A stretch of DNA of 6,864 nt from Clostridia bacterium (GTDB taxonomy: Bacteria; Bacillota; Clostridia; Oscillospirales; Acutalibacteraceae). Both the position numbers and the translations under genes were made by a program. The stretch covers positions 1 through 6,864 of the forward strand of contig JAFOCH010000029.1 in assembly GCA_017381395.1 (NCBI GenBank), read 5' to 3'. Numbering within the stretch: position 1 is the first letter of the stretch; every line of letters begins with the position of its first letter. Below the pieces are notes generated by a model. That model was not told where the DNA came from and ran no database searches. It saw only the letters and a program-made list of their open reading frames with translations. Below are positions 1 to 6,498 of this stretch, one piece after another.

Positions 1-239
1 ATGTTGATAATAAGAATACGTGAAAATGATGTTTCCTCATATTTTTTGCCGTTTGTGACCTTTATCCAGCCGCGTTTAACCCAATTTTGCACAGTTGAAG
101 CGGGGAGACCGGAAATTGACGTAACTTGTGAAAGACTGAGTCCCTTTGCCGCTGAAAAAAGCACGTCGATATTAGAAAACATCATTGAAGTTTCATTATT
201 TAAGGGTAAATTAGTCCCTGGTATATATTTTGCAGACAT
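1..239 (-). CDS. DUF1836-family HTH protein, N-terminal part (cut by window edge)
   Basis: This is the first 79 codons of a minus-strand gene whose C-terminal part lies beyond the left edge. Translation of the reverse strand begins MSAKYIPGTNLPLNNE. It continues through a short helical stretch (about residues 28-40, LFSAAKGLSLSQV) into a MerR-like recognition segment, about residues 40-62, with STVQNWVKRGWIKV as the clearest part. The pattern 'xxQV-SxxSGLPxSTVQNWVKRGW...KxYEE..FSRILIIN' matches the DUF1836 family of Firmicutes, which carries a predicted DNA-binding helix-turn-helix; the true role of the family is not established. The ATG at 237-239 is chosen because AAGGAGAG (245-252, minus strand) lies about five to seven bases upstream. 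The gene is divergent from the operon at 427, so it could regulate itself or that operon, but nothing here proves it. The plus-strand reading frame over the same DNA is a shadow. Confidence 0.85.
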   Translation of the reverse strand, partial: MSAKYIPGTNLPLNNETSMMFSNIDVLFSAAKGLSLSQVTSISGLPASTVQNWVKRGWIKVTNGKKYEETSFSRILIIN

Positions 240-244
240 ATTAT

Positions 245-252
245 CTCTCCTT
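245..252 (-). promoter_or_regulatory. Ribosome binding site of the DUF1836 gene
   Basis: The minus strand reads AAGGAGAG followed by ATAAT and then ATG. It is a near-perfect Shine-Dalgarno sequence and fixes the start of the minus-strand gene at 239. Confidence 0.8.
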
Positions 253-284
253 GGGTTCTTATGAACTTATTTTATATTATAACG

Positions 285-313
285 ATTATATCACATAGTT
301 TTATGAATTGGAA
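285..313 (-). promoter_or_regulatory. Likely sigma-A promoter for the DUF1836 gene
   Basis: On the minus strand, TATAAT (290 down to 285) is a perfect -10 box. It is preceded by TGA, giving an extended -10 (TGnTATAAT). A weak -35 candidate, TTCCAA (313 down to 308, three of six matches), sits 17 bases upstream. Transcription would start near 278, leaving a leader of about 40 bases before the ATG. The surrounding DNA is very AT-rich, so chance matches are possible, but the extended -10 and correct spacing to the gene support it. Confidence 0.5.
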
Positions 314-365
314 TAGCTTTTTTAAAATTTTTTATGGTTTTTTCTGTATTACGTGTAATTTTCTC

Positions 366-383
366 TTTATATTTATATTTATA
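366..383 (+). repeat. Three tandem TTTATA hexamers inside the operon promoter
   Basis: Positions 366-371, 372-377 and 378-383 are three exact copies of TTTATA, followed by a partial copy, TTTG. The first copy coincides with the putative -35 box and the other two form most of the spacer. It may be only AT-rich drift, but slippage here would change promoter geometry in 6-base steps. Confidence 0.85.
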
Positions 384-394
384 TTTGTTATAAT
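366..394 (+). promoter_or_regulatory. Likely sigma-A promoter for the hydrolase-murF-ddl operon
   Basis: A perfect -10 box TATAAT at 389-394 is preceded by TGT (386-388), which makes an extended -10. TTTATA at 366-371 lies exactly 17 bases upstream and matches the -35 consensus TTGACA at four of six positions. The expected transcript start is near 401, giving a short leader of about 26 bases before the TTG start at 427. This is the only good promoter seen for the rightward genes. No terminator or second clear promoter is apparent in the short gaps downstream. Confidence 0.6.
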
Positions 395-410
395 ATATTG
401 ATTTTATATA

Positions 411-429
411 AAGGAAGATGTTTTAATTG
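411..429 (+). promoter_or_regulatory. Ribosome binding site and TTG start of the hydrolase gene
   Basis: AAGGAAG (411-417) is the Shine-Dalgarno sequence. The first ATG after it (418-420) abuts the site and is followed at once by TTT TAA, so it cannot start a gene. The TTG at 427-429 lies nine bases past the site, is in frame with the hydrolase, and gives the expected N-terminus of the family. This decides the TTG start. No in-frame ATG lies between the stop at 424-426 and the conserved fold. Confidence 0.75.
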
Positions 430-1188
430 CAGTTTATAATTGATGGTATCAACATAAATTACAATGATGTCGGCGAGGGTACTCCTGTTTTAATGCTTCA
501 CGGGTGGGGTTCCTCTTGCGATGCATATAACCTTATGACAAAGGCGTTTTGCGATAAATTTCGAATGATTTCGCTCGATTTTCCCGGTTTTGGAAAAAGT
601 GACATGATTAGCGAGCCGTGGAATGTCGAAAGATATTGCAAGATTACGCTTGAATTTATAGAACGACTTGGTTTAAAAAACTATATCATCATTGGTCATT
701 CATTTGGCGGGCGAGTAATAATAAAGCTTTCGGGTACCGGTCGAATTAGTCCGAAAAAGATCGTTTTAATTGACAGCGCCGGTGTTTTACCAAAGCGTTC
801 GTTAAAATCAAAAATAAAGGTTGCTTCATTCAAGACGGTTAAATGGTTTTTACAACTGCCCATTATACGAAACTATTCCGAGAATGCGCTTAACAAGGCA
901 CGCGGTTATTTCGGCTCGGCTGATTATAATAGCGCTCCGCCTGTACTCCGTCAAACCTTGGTAAAGGTAGTTAACGAGGATTTGGTGCCTTATATGGACA
1001 AAATTACAGCTCCAACATTACTCATTTGGGGCGAAAACGATACGGCAACACCGATTCGTGATGCACATATTATGGAGAGTAAAATCAAGGATTCGGGACT
1101 CTGCGTAATTAAAGGAGTCGGACATTTTTCATTTGTTGAACGGCCCTATGAGGTTCATGCAATATTAAACAGTTTCTTTGGGGGATAA
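427..1188 (+). CDS. Alpha/beta-fold hydrolase
   Basis: A 253-residue cytoplasmic serine hydrolase of the alpha/beta fold (MhpC/epoxide-hydrolase-like group), of normal length for a single-domain member. In order: the oxyanion-hole motif HGWG (residues 25-28), the strand-turn LDFPGFGKSD (50-59), the nucleophile elbow GHSFGG (90-95) with Ser92, a helical cap region (about 120-190), GENDTATP (202-209) with likely acid Asp205, and GVGHF (230-234) with likely His233. The Ser-Asp-His triad is therefore complete and the protein should be active. There is no signal peptide or membrane segment. The substrate cannot be read from the sequence; esterase, thioesterase or amidase activity are all possible. 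It is the first gene of the operon, and its final GGG GGA codons double as the ribosome binding site of the Mur ligase gene, so the two are probably translationally coupled. This suggests a role near peptidoglycan precursor synthesis, which is an inference from position only. Confidence 0.9.
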   Translation: MQFIIDGININYNDVGEGTPVLMLHGWGSSCDAYNLMTKAFCDKFRMISLDFPGFGKSDMISEPWNVERYCKITLEFIERLGLKNYIIIGHSFGGRVIIKLSGTGRISPKKIVLIDSAGVLPKRSLKSKIKVASFKTVKWFLQLPIIRNYSENALNKARGYFGSADYNSAPPVLRQTLVKVVNEDLVPYMDKITAPTLLIWGENDTATPIRDAHIMESKIKDSGLCVIKGVGHFSFVERPYEVHAILNSFFGG

Positions 1189-1192
1189 GTAA

Positions 1193-2752
1193 ATGCTTAC
1201 ACTTATTTCAATTGTAATCGCGGCGGTTGCAGGTATGTTTGCGCTGACACGTCAGCTTCATATGTTGCAACAGAATTCGTATTTTAACTCACGTTATTTA
1301 TCGTGGGCAAAGGAGAATATCGGATTTAAAACGATTTTTTCATTCTTTTTGTTCGTGATTTCGTGTTCGTTTATTAAGATTGACTGGCTTGTGCTTTCAA
1401 TAGTCTGCGTGCTTGCGTTTATTAAAATTATGCACACCTTTTCATTTCAGAAAAAGGCAATCAAGCCACTTGTTTTTACCGCAAGGGTAAAGAGAATGTA
1501 TTTCACGGCAGTGATTATTTTTGCGGCATTATGCGTCTGTGCATTCATTTTTGAGAATGTTGCAAGCTATCTGCTGATAGCAGTTCTTGCGCTTTTCTAT
1601 TTCCCGGGGATTGTTGCCGTTTCGGTTAATTTAATCAATGCGCCGATCGAAAACCTTGTTAAACTGTGGTACATTGGCGACGCAAAGAAAAAGCTTAGCT
1701 CACTTGATGATATGAAAATTATCGGTATTACCGGTAGCTACGGAAAAACAAGCACAAAGCACATTTTAGCACGAATTTTAAACGAAAAGTACAATGTCTG
1801 CTTTACGCCGGGTAGTTTCAACACTCCGATGGGAGTAGTTAGAACAATCAGGGAATATATGAAGCCGCAAACCGAAATTTTTGTTTGCGAAATGGGCGCA
1901 AAAAACGTCGGAGACATCGATGAAATTTGCCGAATTGTAAAGCCGGATATTGCGATGATAACCTCTGTCGGTCCCCAGCATCTCAACACATTTAAGTCTG
2001 TTGAAAATATTGTAAAGACAAAGTTTGAGCTTGCCGATTCGGTAAAGAAAAAAGGCGGCAAGGTATATCTTTCTACCGATAATAGTTACATTAATGAAAA
2101 AAGCGGAGAATACGATTCGGTGACCTATGGTACCAATTCAGGTAGCGGTTACAGAGCCGAAAATATCTCATGTGGACCTACGGGCACGAAATTTGACGTT
2201 GTCTATAATGATAATCGAATTACTGTATCGACAAAGTTGCTTGGAATGCACAACGTAATCAACATTACGGGTGCGGTTGCGATTGCGCTCGAGCTAGGAA
2301 TTGCTGAACGCGATATTATTTTTGCCGTGTCGAAGCTCGAACAAACCGAGCACAGATTACAGCTGAAACCCTTTATAAAAGGCGCAACCTTGATTGACGA
2401 TGCGTATAACGCCAATCCCGAGGGATGTATGGAAGCGGTGCGAGTTCTCGGCTCATTTGATGGAATGAAAAAGGTGATTGTTACGCCGGGATTGGTTGAA
2501 CTTGGTGAAAGAGAATATCAGTGCAACTATGATTTGGGGCTTCAGTGTACCAAATATTGCGACGAAATCATCCTCGTCGGTAAGGAAAGGTCAAAGCCGA
2601 TGACCGATGCAATTGCTACAACCGATTTTGATAAAAATCACGTTCACGTCGTAGCATCTTTCAAGGATGCGGTTGCGATCATGCAGAATATGCTTGACTC
2701 GAATTACGCAGTTTTATTTGAAAATGATTTACCTGATAATTATGCAAAATAA
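1193..2752 (+). CDS. murF: Membrane-anchored MurF-like Mur ligase (D-Ala-D-Ala-adding type)
   Basis: A 519-residue ATP-dependent Mur ligase. MurF joins D-Ala-D-Ala to UDP-MurNAc-tripeptide, and the next gene makes that dipeptide. Hydrophobic segments lie at about residues 1-18, 46-60, 64-80, 104-121 and 123-145. The ATPase domain follows: P-loop GITGSYGKTST (178-188), NTPMG (210-214), CEMGAKNVGDI (232-242), the SVGPQHL strand end (258-264), and K277 in KTKFEL, aligned with the lysine that is carbamylated in Mur ligases. The C-terminal domain has TEHRLQL (385-391), DDAYNANP (402-409), TPGLVELG (431-438) and the ending LFENDLPDNY. Catalytic parts look intact. Oddity: typical MurF is about 450 residues and soluble, with an N-terminal substrate-binding domain; here that domain is not recognisable and membrane segments take its place. 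The exact substrate is thus less certain than the family. The start is the ATG at 1193, with GGGGGA at 1180-1185 seven bases upstream, overlapping the hydrolase stop. A MurT-like or other Mur-type ligase is a less likely alternative. Confidence 0.85.
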   Translation: MLTLISIVIAAVAGMFALTRQLHMLQQNSYFNSRYLSWAKENIGFKTIFSFFLFVISCSFIKIDWLVLSIVCVLAFIKIMHTFSFQKKAIKPLVFTARVKRMYFTAVIIFAALCVCAFIFENVASYLLIAVLALFYFPGIVAVSVNLINAPIENLVKLWYIGDAKKKLSSLDDMKIIGITGSYGKTSTKHILARILNEKYNVCFTPGSFNTPMGVVRTIREYMKPQTEIFVCEMGAKNVGDIDEICRIVKPDIAMITSVGPQHLNTFKSVENIVKTKFELADSVKKKGGKVYLSTDNSYINEKSGEYDSVTYGTNSGSGYRAENISCGPTGTKFDVVYNDNRITVSTKLLGMHNVINITGAVAIALELGIAERDIIFAVSKLEQTEHRLQLKPFIKGATLIDDAYNANPEGCMEAVRVLGSFDGMKKVIVTPGLVELGEREYQCNYDLGLQCTKYCDEIILVGKERSKPMTDAIATTDFDKNHVHVVASFKDAVAIMQNMLDSNYAVLFENDLPDNYAK

Positions 2753-2770
2753 GAAAAGGGGCTATATAAA

Positions 2771-3967
2771 ATGAAAACAAAAGTTGCTGTATTTTTTGGC
2801 GGAGTTTCGGTTGAACACGAAGTTTCGATTATTTCCGCAGTTCAGGCCATGCACAGCATGGATAAGGAAAAATACGAAATAATCCCGATTTATATTACAA
2901 AAGACGGCGCTATGCTTTATGGCGAAAAGCTTGGTGACATCGAAACCTTCCGCAGACCGTCACTTGCTACGCTCAAGGATGAGTTTGAGGATGTTATGAT
3001 TACTCGCGACGGAGATACTGTTTGCATTTATTCGAAAAAAGGCGGTTTCGGTCGCAGAAAACCGATAAATTCATTTGATATTGCATTCCCGATTGTTCAT
3101 GGAACAAACGTTGAGGACGGAGCACTTTCGGGTTGGTTCGAGCTTTTGGGTGTTCCTTACGTTGGCTGTGACATTTTGTCAGCCGCTGTTGGAATGGATA
3201 AGGCAATATTCAAGGATGTTTTAAGCGCGGCAGGAATTCCAGTTTTGCCTTACGTTACATTTTTTGGTAAGGAATGGGCTACCGATAAGGATAATATTAT
3301 CGAAAAAATTGAGTCAGCGTTTAGCTATCCCGTAATCGTAAAGCCGGCTAACCTTGGTTCATCTGTCGGTATTAGCAAGGCAAAGGATAGACGCTCGCTC
3401 GAAGAAGCGGTTGACCTTGCAACGTCATTTGCTCAAAAAATACTTGTTGAACGTGCGGTAACCTCGCTCAGAGAAATCAACTGCTCGGTACTCGGTGATA
3501 TGGATGAATGCAATGCGTCCGAGTGTGAAGAGCCGGTTATGACTGGCGACATCCTTTCGTATAAGGATAAGTATATTAGTGACTCATCATCGTCAAAGGG
3601 AATGCAGACCTTGAAGCGTAAGCTTCCCGCTGATATTTCGTCTGAAAAGGCAGCCGAAATCAAGGATTATGCTTGTAGGTCGTTTAAGGCGGTTGGCTGT
3701 AACGGCGTTGTTCGTATTGACTTTTTGCTTGATACTGCCGATAATGACAGGGTATATGTTAATGAAGCGAATACTATCCCCGGATCGCTTGCATTCTATC
3801 TTTGGGAAGCTACTGGCAAAAAGTATAAGGAACTTCTCGACGATATGATAGCCCTCGGATTCAAACGTGACAGAGCTAAAAAGCAGCTTATGTTCACCTA
3901 CGATACCAATATTCTCGATGGTGTTGGCTCATTCGGCTCAAAGGGGTCAAAAGGTTCTAAATTTTAA
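2771..3967 (+). CDS. ddl: D-alanine--D-alanine ligase
   Basis: A 398-residue ATP-grasp ligase that joins two D-alanines for peptidoglycan precursors in the cytoplasm. Visible motifs: GGVSVEHEVS (residues 10-19, with the conserved Glu15), HGTNVEDG (110-117), ELLGVPYVG (124-132), KPANLGSSVGISK (191-203, ATP-grasp lysine and serine loop), VERAV with Glu227, REINCSVLG (234-242), an omega-loop-like SYKDKY (263-268), RIDFLL (315-320, Asp317) and NEANTIPG (331-338, Glu332 and Asn334). The Lys-Tyr pair at 267-268 aligns with the Lys-Tyr of D-Ala-D-Ala ligases, which favours D-Ala over D-lactate as second substrate. It is longer than the usual 300-370 residues because of an acidic, Cys-containing insert near 243-255 and a tail ending in GSF-GSK-GSK-GSK-F. 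AAAAGGGG (2754-2761) lies nine bases before the ATG. The gene follows the Mur ligase by 18 bases, the natural pairing for making and adding D-Ala-D-Ala. Note HGTNVEDG, where many Ddl enzymes have Gly in place of Val. Confidence 0.95.
   Translation: MKTKVAVFFGGVSVEHEVSIISAVQAMHSMDKEKYEIIPIYITKDGAMLYGEKLGDIETFRRPSLATLKDEFEDVMITRDGDTVCIYSKKGGFGRRKPINSFDIAFPIVHGTNVEDGALSGWFELLGVPYVGCDILSAAVGMDKAIFKDVLSAAGIPVLPYVTFFGKEWATDKDNIIEKIESAFSYPVIVKPANLGSSVGISKAKDRRSLEEAVDLATSFAQKILVERAVTSLREINCSVLGDMDECNASECEEPVMTGDILSYKDKYISDSSSSKGMQTLKRKLPADISSEKAAEIKDYACRSFKAVGCNGVVRIDFLLDTADNDRVYVNEANTIPGSLAFYLWEATGKKYKELLDDMIALGFKRDRAKKQLMFTYDTNILDGVGSFGSKGSKGSKF
3926..3961 (+). repeat. Four imperfect 9-base units encoding the Gly-Ser-Lys tail of Ddl
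   Basis: Four 9-base units, GGCTCATTC, GGCTCAAAG, GGGTCAAAA and GGTTCTAAA, encode GSF, GSK, GSK and GSK directly before the last Phe codon and the stop. The units differ mostly at third positions, so the amino-acid pattern is better kept than the DNA. This suggests an old duplication with protein-level constraint, or simply a tolerated flexible tail. Confidence 0.75.
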
Positions 3968-3983
3968 TCGGTAGTGAATTTAT

Positions 3984-5150
3984 ATGACAAAATTGCTTAT
4001 CAATCTTTTTATAAAAAACAGCGATGATATTAAGGATAAAAACGTTCGCAAAAGCTACGGTAATTTAGGCGGCTTGGTTGGAATTGCCTGCAATTTGATA
4101 CTGTTCACGATAAAGCTTGTTGCAGGTATCCTTTCGGGTAGTATTGCTATTACCGCCGATGCGTTTAATAACCTTTCGGATATGGGCTCGTCGGTCGTAA
4201 CCCTGCTCGGATTTAAGCTTGCGTCAAAATCGCCCGACAAGGATCACCCCTTCGGTCACGGTCGAATGGAGTATATGTCGGCATTTATCGTTTCGGTAGT
4301 TATTATCGTTGTCGGCTTTGAGTTGCTTACCTCATCGATTGAAAAGATTTTTAACCCTGAGGATATTTACGTAAATGCAGTTACTCTTGTTGTACTTGTT
4401 CTCTCAATATTGGTAAAGTTTTGGCTCGGCCTTTTTAACAATAAGCTTGGAGACATAATCAATTCAACTGCGTTAAAAGCAACTGCAAAGGATTCTATAA
4501 ACGACGTTGTGGCAACTTCAGCTGTTTTGCTAACATCGCTTATCAGTATGTTTTTTGGCCTCAATTTAGACGGGTATGTTGGTGTGCTTGTAGCGATATT
4601 TATTATGTACGGTGGATTTTCTACTGCTAAGGAGATGCTTAGTCCGCTTTTAGGCACTCAGCCCGAGCCCGAGCTGGTTAGCGAAATTAAATCAGCGGTT
4701 TTAGAAAATGACGCGTTCGTAGGAATGCACGATCTTATTATTCACGATTATGGTCCCGGTCGATGCTTTGCCTCGCTTCACGTAGAGGTACCCGATACAG
4801 TCGACGTAATAAGCTGTCACGAAATAATAGATGCTTGTGAAAAGGACGTTCTTGAAAAAACTGGGGTCGAGCTTGTTATACATATGGACCCGATTGCAAC
4901 CGAATGTGAAAAGAGAAACGCTATCGCGTCTGTTTTGAATGAAATCCTACCTTTGATTGATAATCGTTTGCACTATCACGATTTGAGAATTGTTGACGGT
5001 GAAAAAAGGGTAAATATCATTTTTGACATCGTTAAACCGTACGAGGTAGAAATGAGTGACCGCGAAATGATTGACGCGATTCAGTCGAAGCTTAGCGAAA
5101 TTGACACTACCTTTGTATGCGTAATAAACATTGACAGGGAATATTTATAA
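3984..5150 (+). CDS. Cation diffusion facilitator (CDF) metal efflux transporter with duplicated C-terminal domain
   Basis: A 388-residue inner-membrane divalent-cation/proton antiporter. Six membrane helices fit residues about 28-52, 54-78, 98-117, 128-150, 166-190 and 195-212. The transport site is N62-x3-D66 in helix 2 (DAFNNLSD) and D170-x3-D174 in helix 5 (AKDSINDV); HPFGHGR (88-94) is the family signature after helix 2. This Asn/Asp set lacks the histidine typical of zinc CDFs such as YiiP (Asp-Asp-His-Asp), so manganese or another metal is more likely than zinc; that is an inference. The cytoplasmic part is long: a ferredoxin-like domain at about 226-303 (MHDLIIHDYG, ASLHVEVP, LVIHMDP) and a second similar unit at about 308-388 (YHDLRIVDGE, VNIIFDIVKP, INIDREY). 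Usual CDFs are about 300 residues. The start gives the family-typical N-terminus (LFIKN...VRKSYG), but its Shine-Dalgarno is weak (GGTAGTGA upstream). It sits 16 bases after ddl. Confidence 0.93.
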   Translation: MTKLLINLFIKNSDDIKDKNVRKSYGNLGGLVGIACNLILFTIKLVAGILSGSIAITADAFNNLSDMGSSVVTLLGFKLASKSPDKDHPFGHGRMEYMSAFIVSVVIIVVGFELLTSSIEKIFNPEDIYVNAVTLVVLVLSILVKFWLGLFNNKLGDIINSTALKATAKDSINDVVATSAVLLTSLISMFFGLNLDGYVGVLVAIFIMYGGFSTAKEMLSPLLGTQPEPELVSEIKSAVLENDAFVGMHDLIIHDYGPGRCFASLHVEVPDTVDVISCHEIIDACEKDVLEKTGVELVIHMDPIATECEKRNAIASVLNEILPLIDNRLHYHDLRIVDGEKRVNIIFDIVKPYEVEMSDREMIDAIQSKLSEIDTTFVCVINIDREYL

Positions 5151-5168
5151 ACACGTGAGGTAAATATT

Positions 5169-6491
5169 ATGCCGCTTATAGATTTAAAAAATAAACGTGA
5201 CGAAAACAAGCTTTGCGAAAATCCTGACAAGGGTTGGTATATTCATTTTTATGATAATCAGCTTTTAAATTACGGCTACAAGCTTCGTGAAGATGATATG
5301 CTCGAGGATTTTCCGTTTCTTGACCATATTTATATGCGACTCGCGTGGGCATTTCTCGAGCCGAAGGAAAATGAATATAACTGGGAAATTATTGATAAAA
5401 TTATTCGACGTTATGAGGACAAGTATCGTTTTGCCTTCCGTATAACATGCAAGGAAACCGACGACGATTTACCTTATGCAACGCCGAAATGGGTATTCGA
5501 TTTGGGCGCTGAGGGACGAATGGTTAACGGCTATTTTGAGCCCGAATACAGCGATAAAATTTTTCTTGAAAAGCTCGAAAAATTTCATAAGGCATTTGCC
5601 GAAAGATATGACAAAAGGGACGACGTTATTTACATAGACATCGGTAGCTACGGCGATTGGGGAGAGGGACATTGTTGCTGTTCGAGTAAAAAGGATTGGC
5701 CCTTTGAAACCTTAAAGGAACATATTGATATTTATTTGCGCAACTATACTTCACAACTTGCCGTTAGCGACGATATAATTGGTAGCCGTGTTGACACCGA
5801 GTGTAATGACAAACTGCTCAATTATATTATCAACAATAATATTACCATTCGCGACGATGGCGTTAGCGTTAAATGGTTTGCTATGAAATACGGATTTGAC
5901 ACCTTGCGCTCGGGTGAAATTTTTGACCGTGCTTGGCGTCATTTTCCGACAATTTTGGAGCTTGAACATTACGGCACGACCAAAAAAGAGGGCGTCTATA
6001 ACGAGGGTTGGCCCTTCTTAGCTGCTTGCGAAGGTGCTCACGCAACCTATGCCGGATTTCATGGATTCCCTAGACAATGGCTGAGCGAAAACAAAGAACT
6101 TGCCGTTATAATGGGTAATAAGCTCGGATACTGGTATTGCCTCAATTCGATCAAAGTTGATGAAAATATTAGTAGCGGTAATTTTAATGTAAGATGCTTT
6201 TTTGAAAATATCGGTTCAGCACCTGCTTATAAAAAGTTTGATTTGAAATTCAAGCTCTTGGGTGAATATGGCGAATATGAAGCAACTGCCACTAATTTTG
6301 ATAACCGCCTGTTTATGCCGCACACAATTACTGTTTGCGATTGCAACCTCGATTTTGGTGATGTCAAAAAGGGTGCTTACAAGTTAAAAGCATCTATGAT
6401 TTTGGGTGATACACCGATTAAATTAGCCATTTCGGACGATATTATCGACCAAAACAGCTATGTTGACTTATGCAATATTGAAATTAAGTGA
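5169..6491 (+). CDS. Glycoside-hydrolase-like TIM-barrel protein (DUF4832/GH42-like)
   Basis: A 440-residue protein resembling DUF4832 and GH42-like glycosidases; I recognise the architecture but not a specific activity. The N-terminus has NPDKGWY (residues 18-24), comparable to the NPxRG(F/W)Y opening of these families. MRLAWAFLEPKENEYNW (56-72) is the barrel strand and loop where such enzymes have W..lEP..G.Y.W. DIGSYGDWGEGH (157-168) resembles the GxWGEWH segment carrying the putative acid/base Glu166. LELEHYG (263-269) is a candidate nucleophile strand (Glu264 or Glu266). From about residue 318, YWYCLNSIKV and NVRCFFENIGSAPAYK suggest the C-terminal beta-sandwich. There is no signal peptide, so it should act on an internalised sugar or glycoside. 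Three consecutive cysteines (169-171) follow the putative catalytic loop. GTGAGG (5155-5160) lies eight bases before the ATG. It sits 18 bases after the CDF gene. Substrate is unknown. Confidence 0.7.
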   Translation: MPLIDLKNKRDENKLCENPDKGWYIHFYDNQLLNYGYKLREDDMLEDFPFLDHIYMRLAWAFLEPKENEYNWEIIDKIIRRYEDKYRFAFRITCKETDDDLPYATPKWVFDLGAEGRMVNGYFEPEYSDKIFLEKLEKFHKAFAERYDKRDDVIYIDIGSYGDWGEGHCCCSSKKDWPFETLKEHIDIYLRNYTSQLAVSDDIIGSRVDTECNDKLLNYIINNNITIRDDGVSVKWFAMKYGFDTLRSGEIFDRAWRHFPTILELEHYGTTKKEGVYNEGWPFLAACEGAHATYAGFHGFPRQWLSENKELAVIMGNKLGYWYCLNSIKVDENISSGNFNVRCFFENIGSAPAYKKFDLKFKLLGEYGEYEATATNFDNRLFMPHTITVCDCNLDFGDVKKGAYKLKASMILGDTPIKLAISDDIIDQNSYVDLCNIEIK

Positions 6492-6498
6492 GTAAAAA

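Noticed and set aside
1..264. An 87-codon plus-strand open frame at the left edge
   Set aside because: The reverse strand encodes a recognisable DUF1836 N-terminus with a strong ribosome binding site; the plus-strand frame matches nothing and has no start context in the window.
276..290. Direct repeat ATTATA with 9-base period as an operator
   Set aside because: It overlaps the -10 box of the minus-strand gene in DNA that is almost all A and T, so a chance repeat is as likely as a protein site.
1738..2061. A 107-codon minus-strand open frame inside the Mur ligase gene
   Set aside because: It lies opposite the conserved P-loop region of the ligase, has no recognisable domain, and is best explained as a shadow of codon bias.
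427..3967. A vancomycin-resistance (van-type) cluster, because a ligase and a MurF-like gene occur together
   Set aside because: There is no VanH, VanT, VanX or VanRS gene. The hydrolase is a serine alpha/beta hydrolase, not a zinc dipeptidase, and the ligase has the Lys-Tyr loop of ordinary D-Ala-D-Ala ligases.
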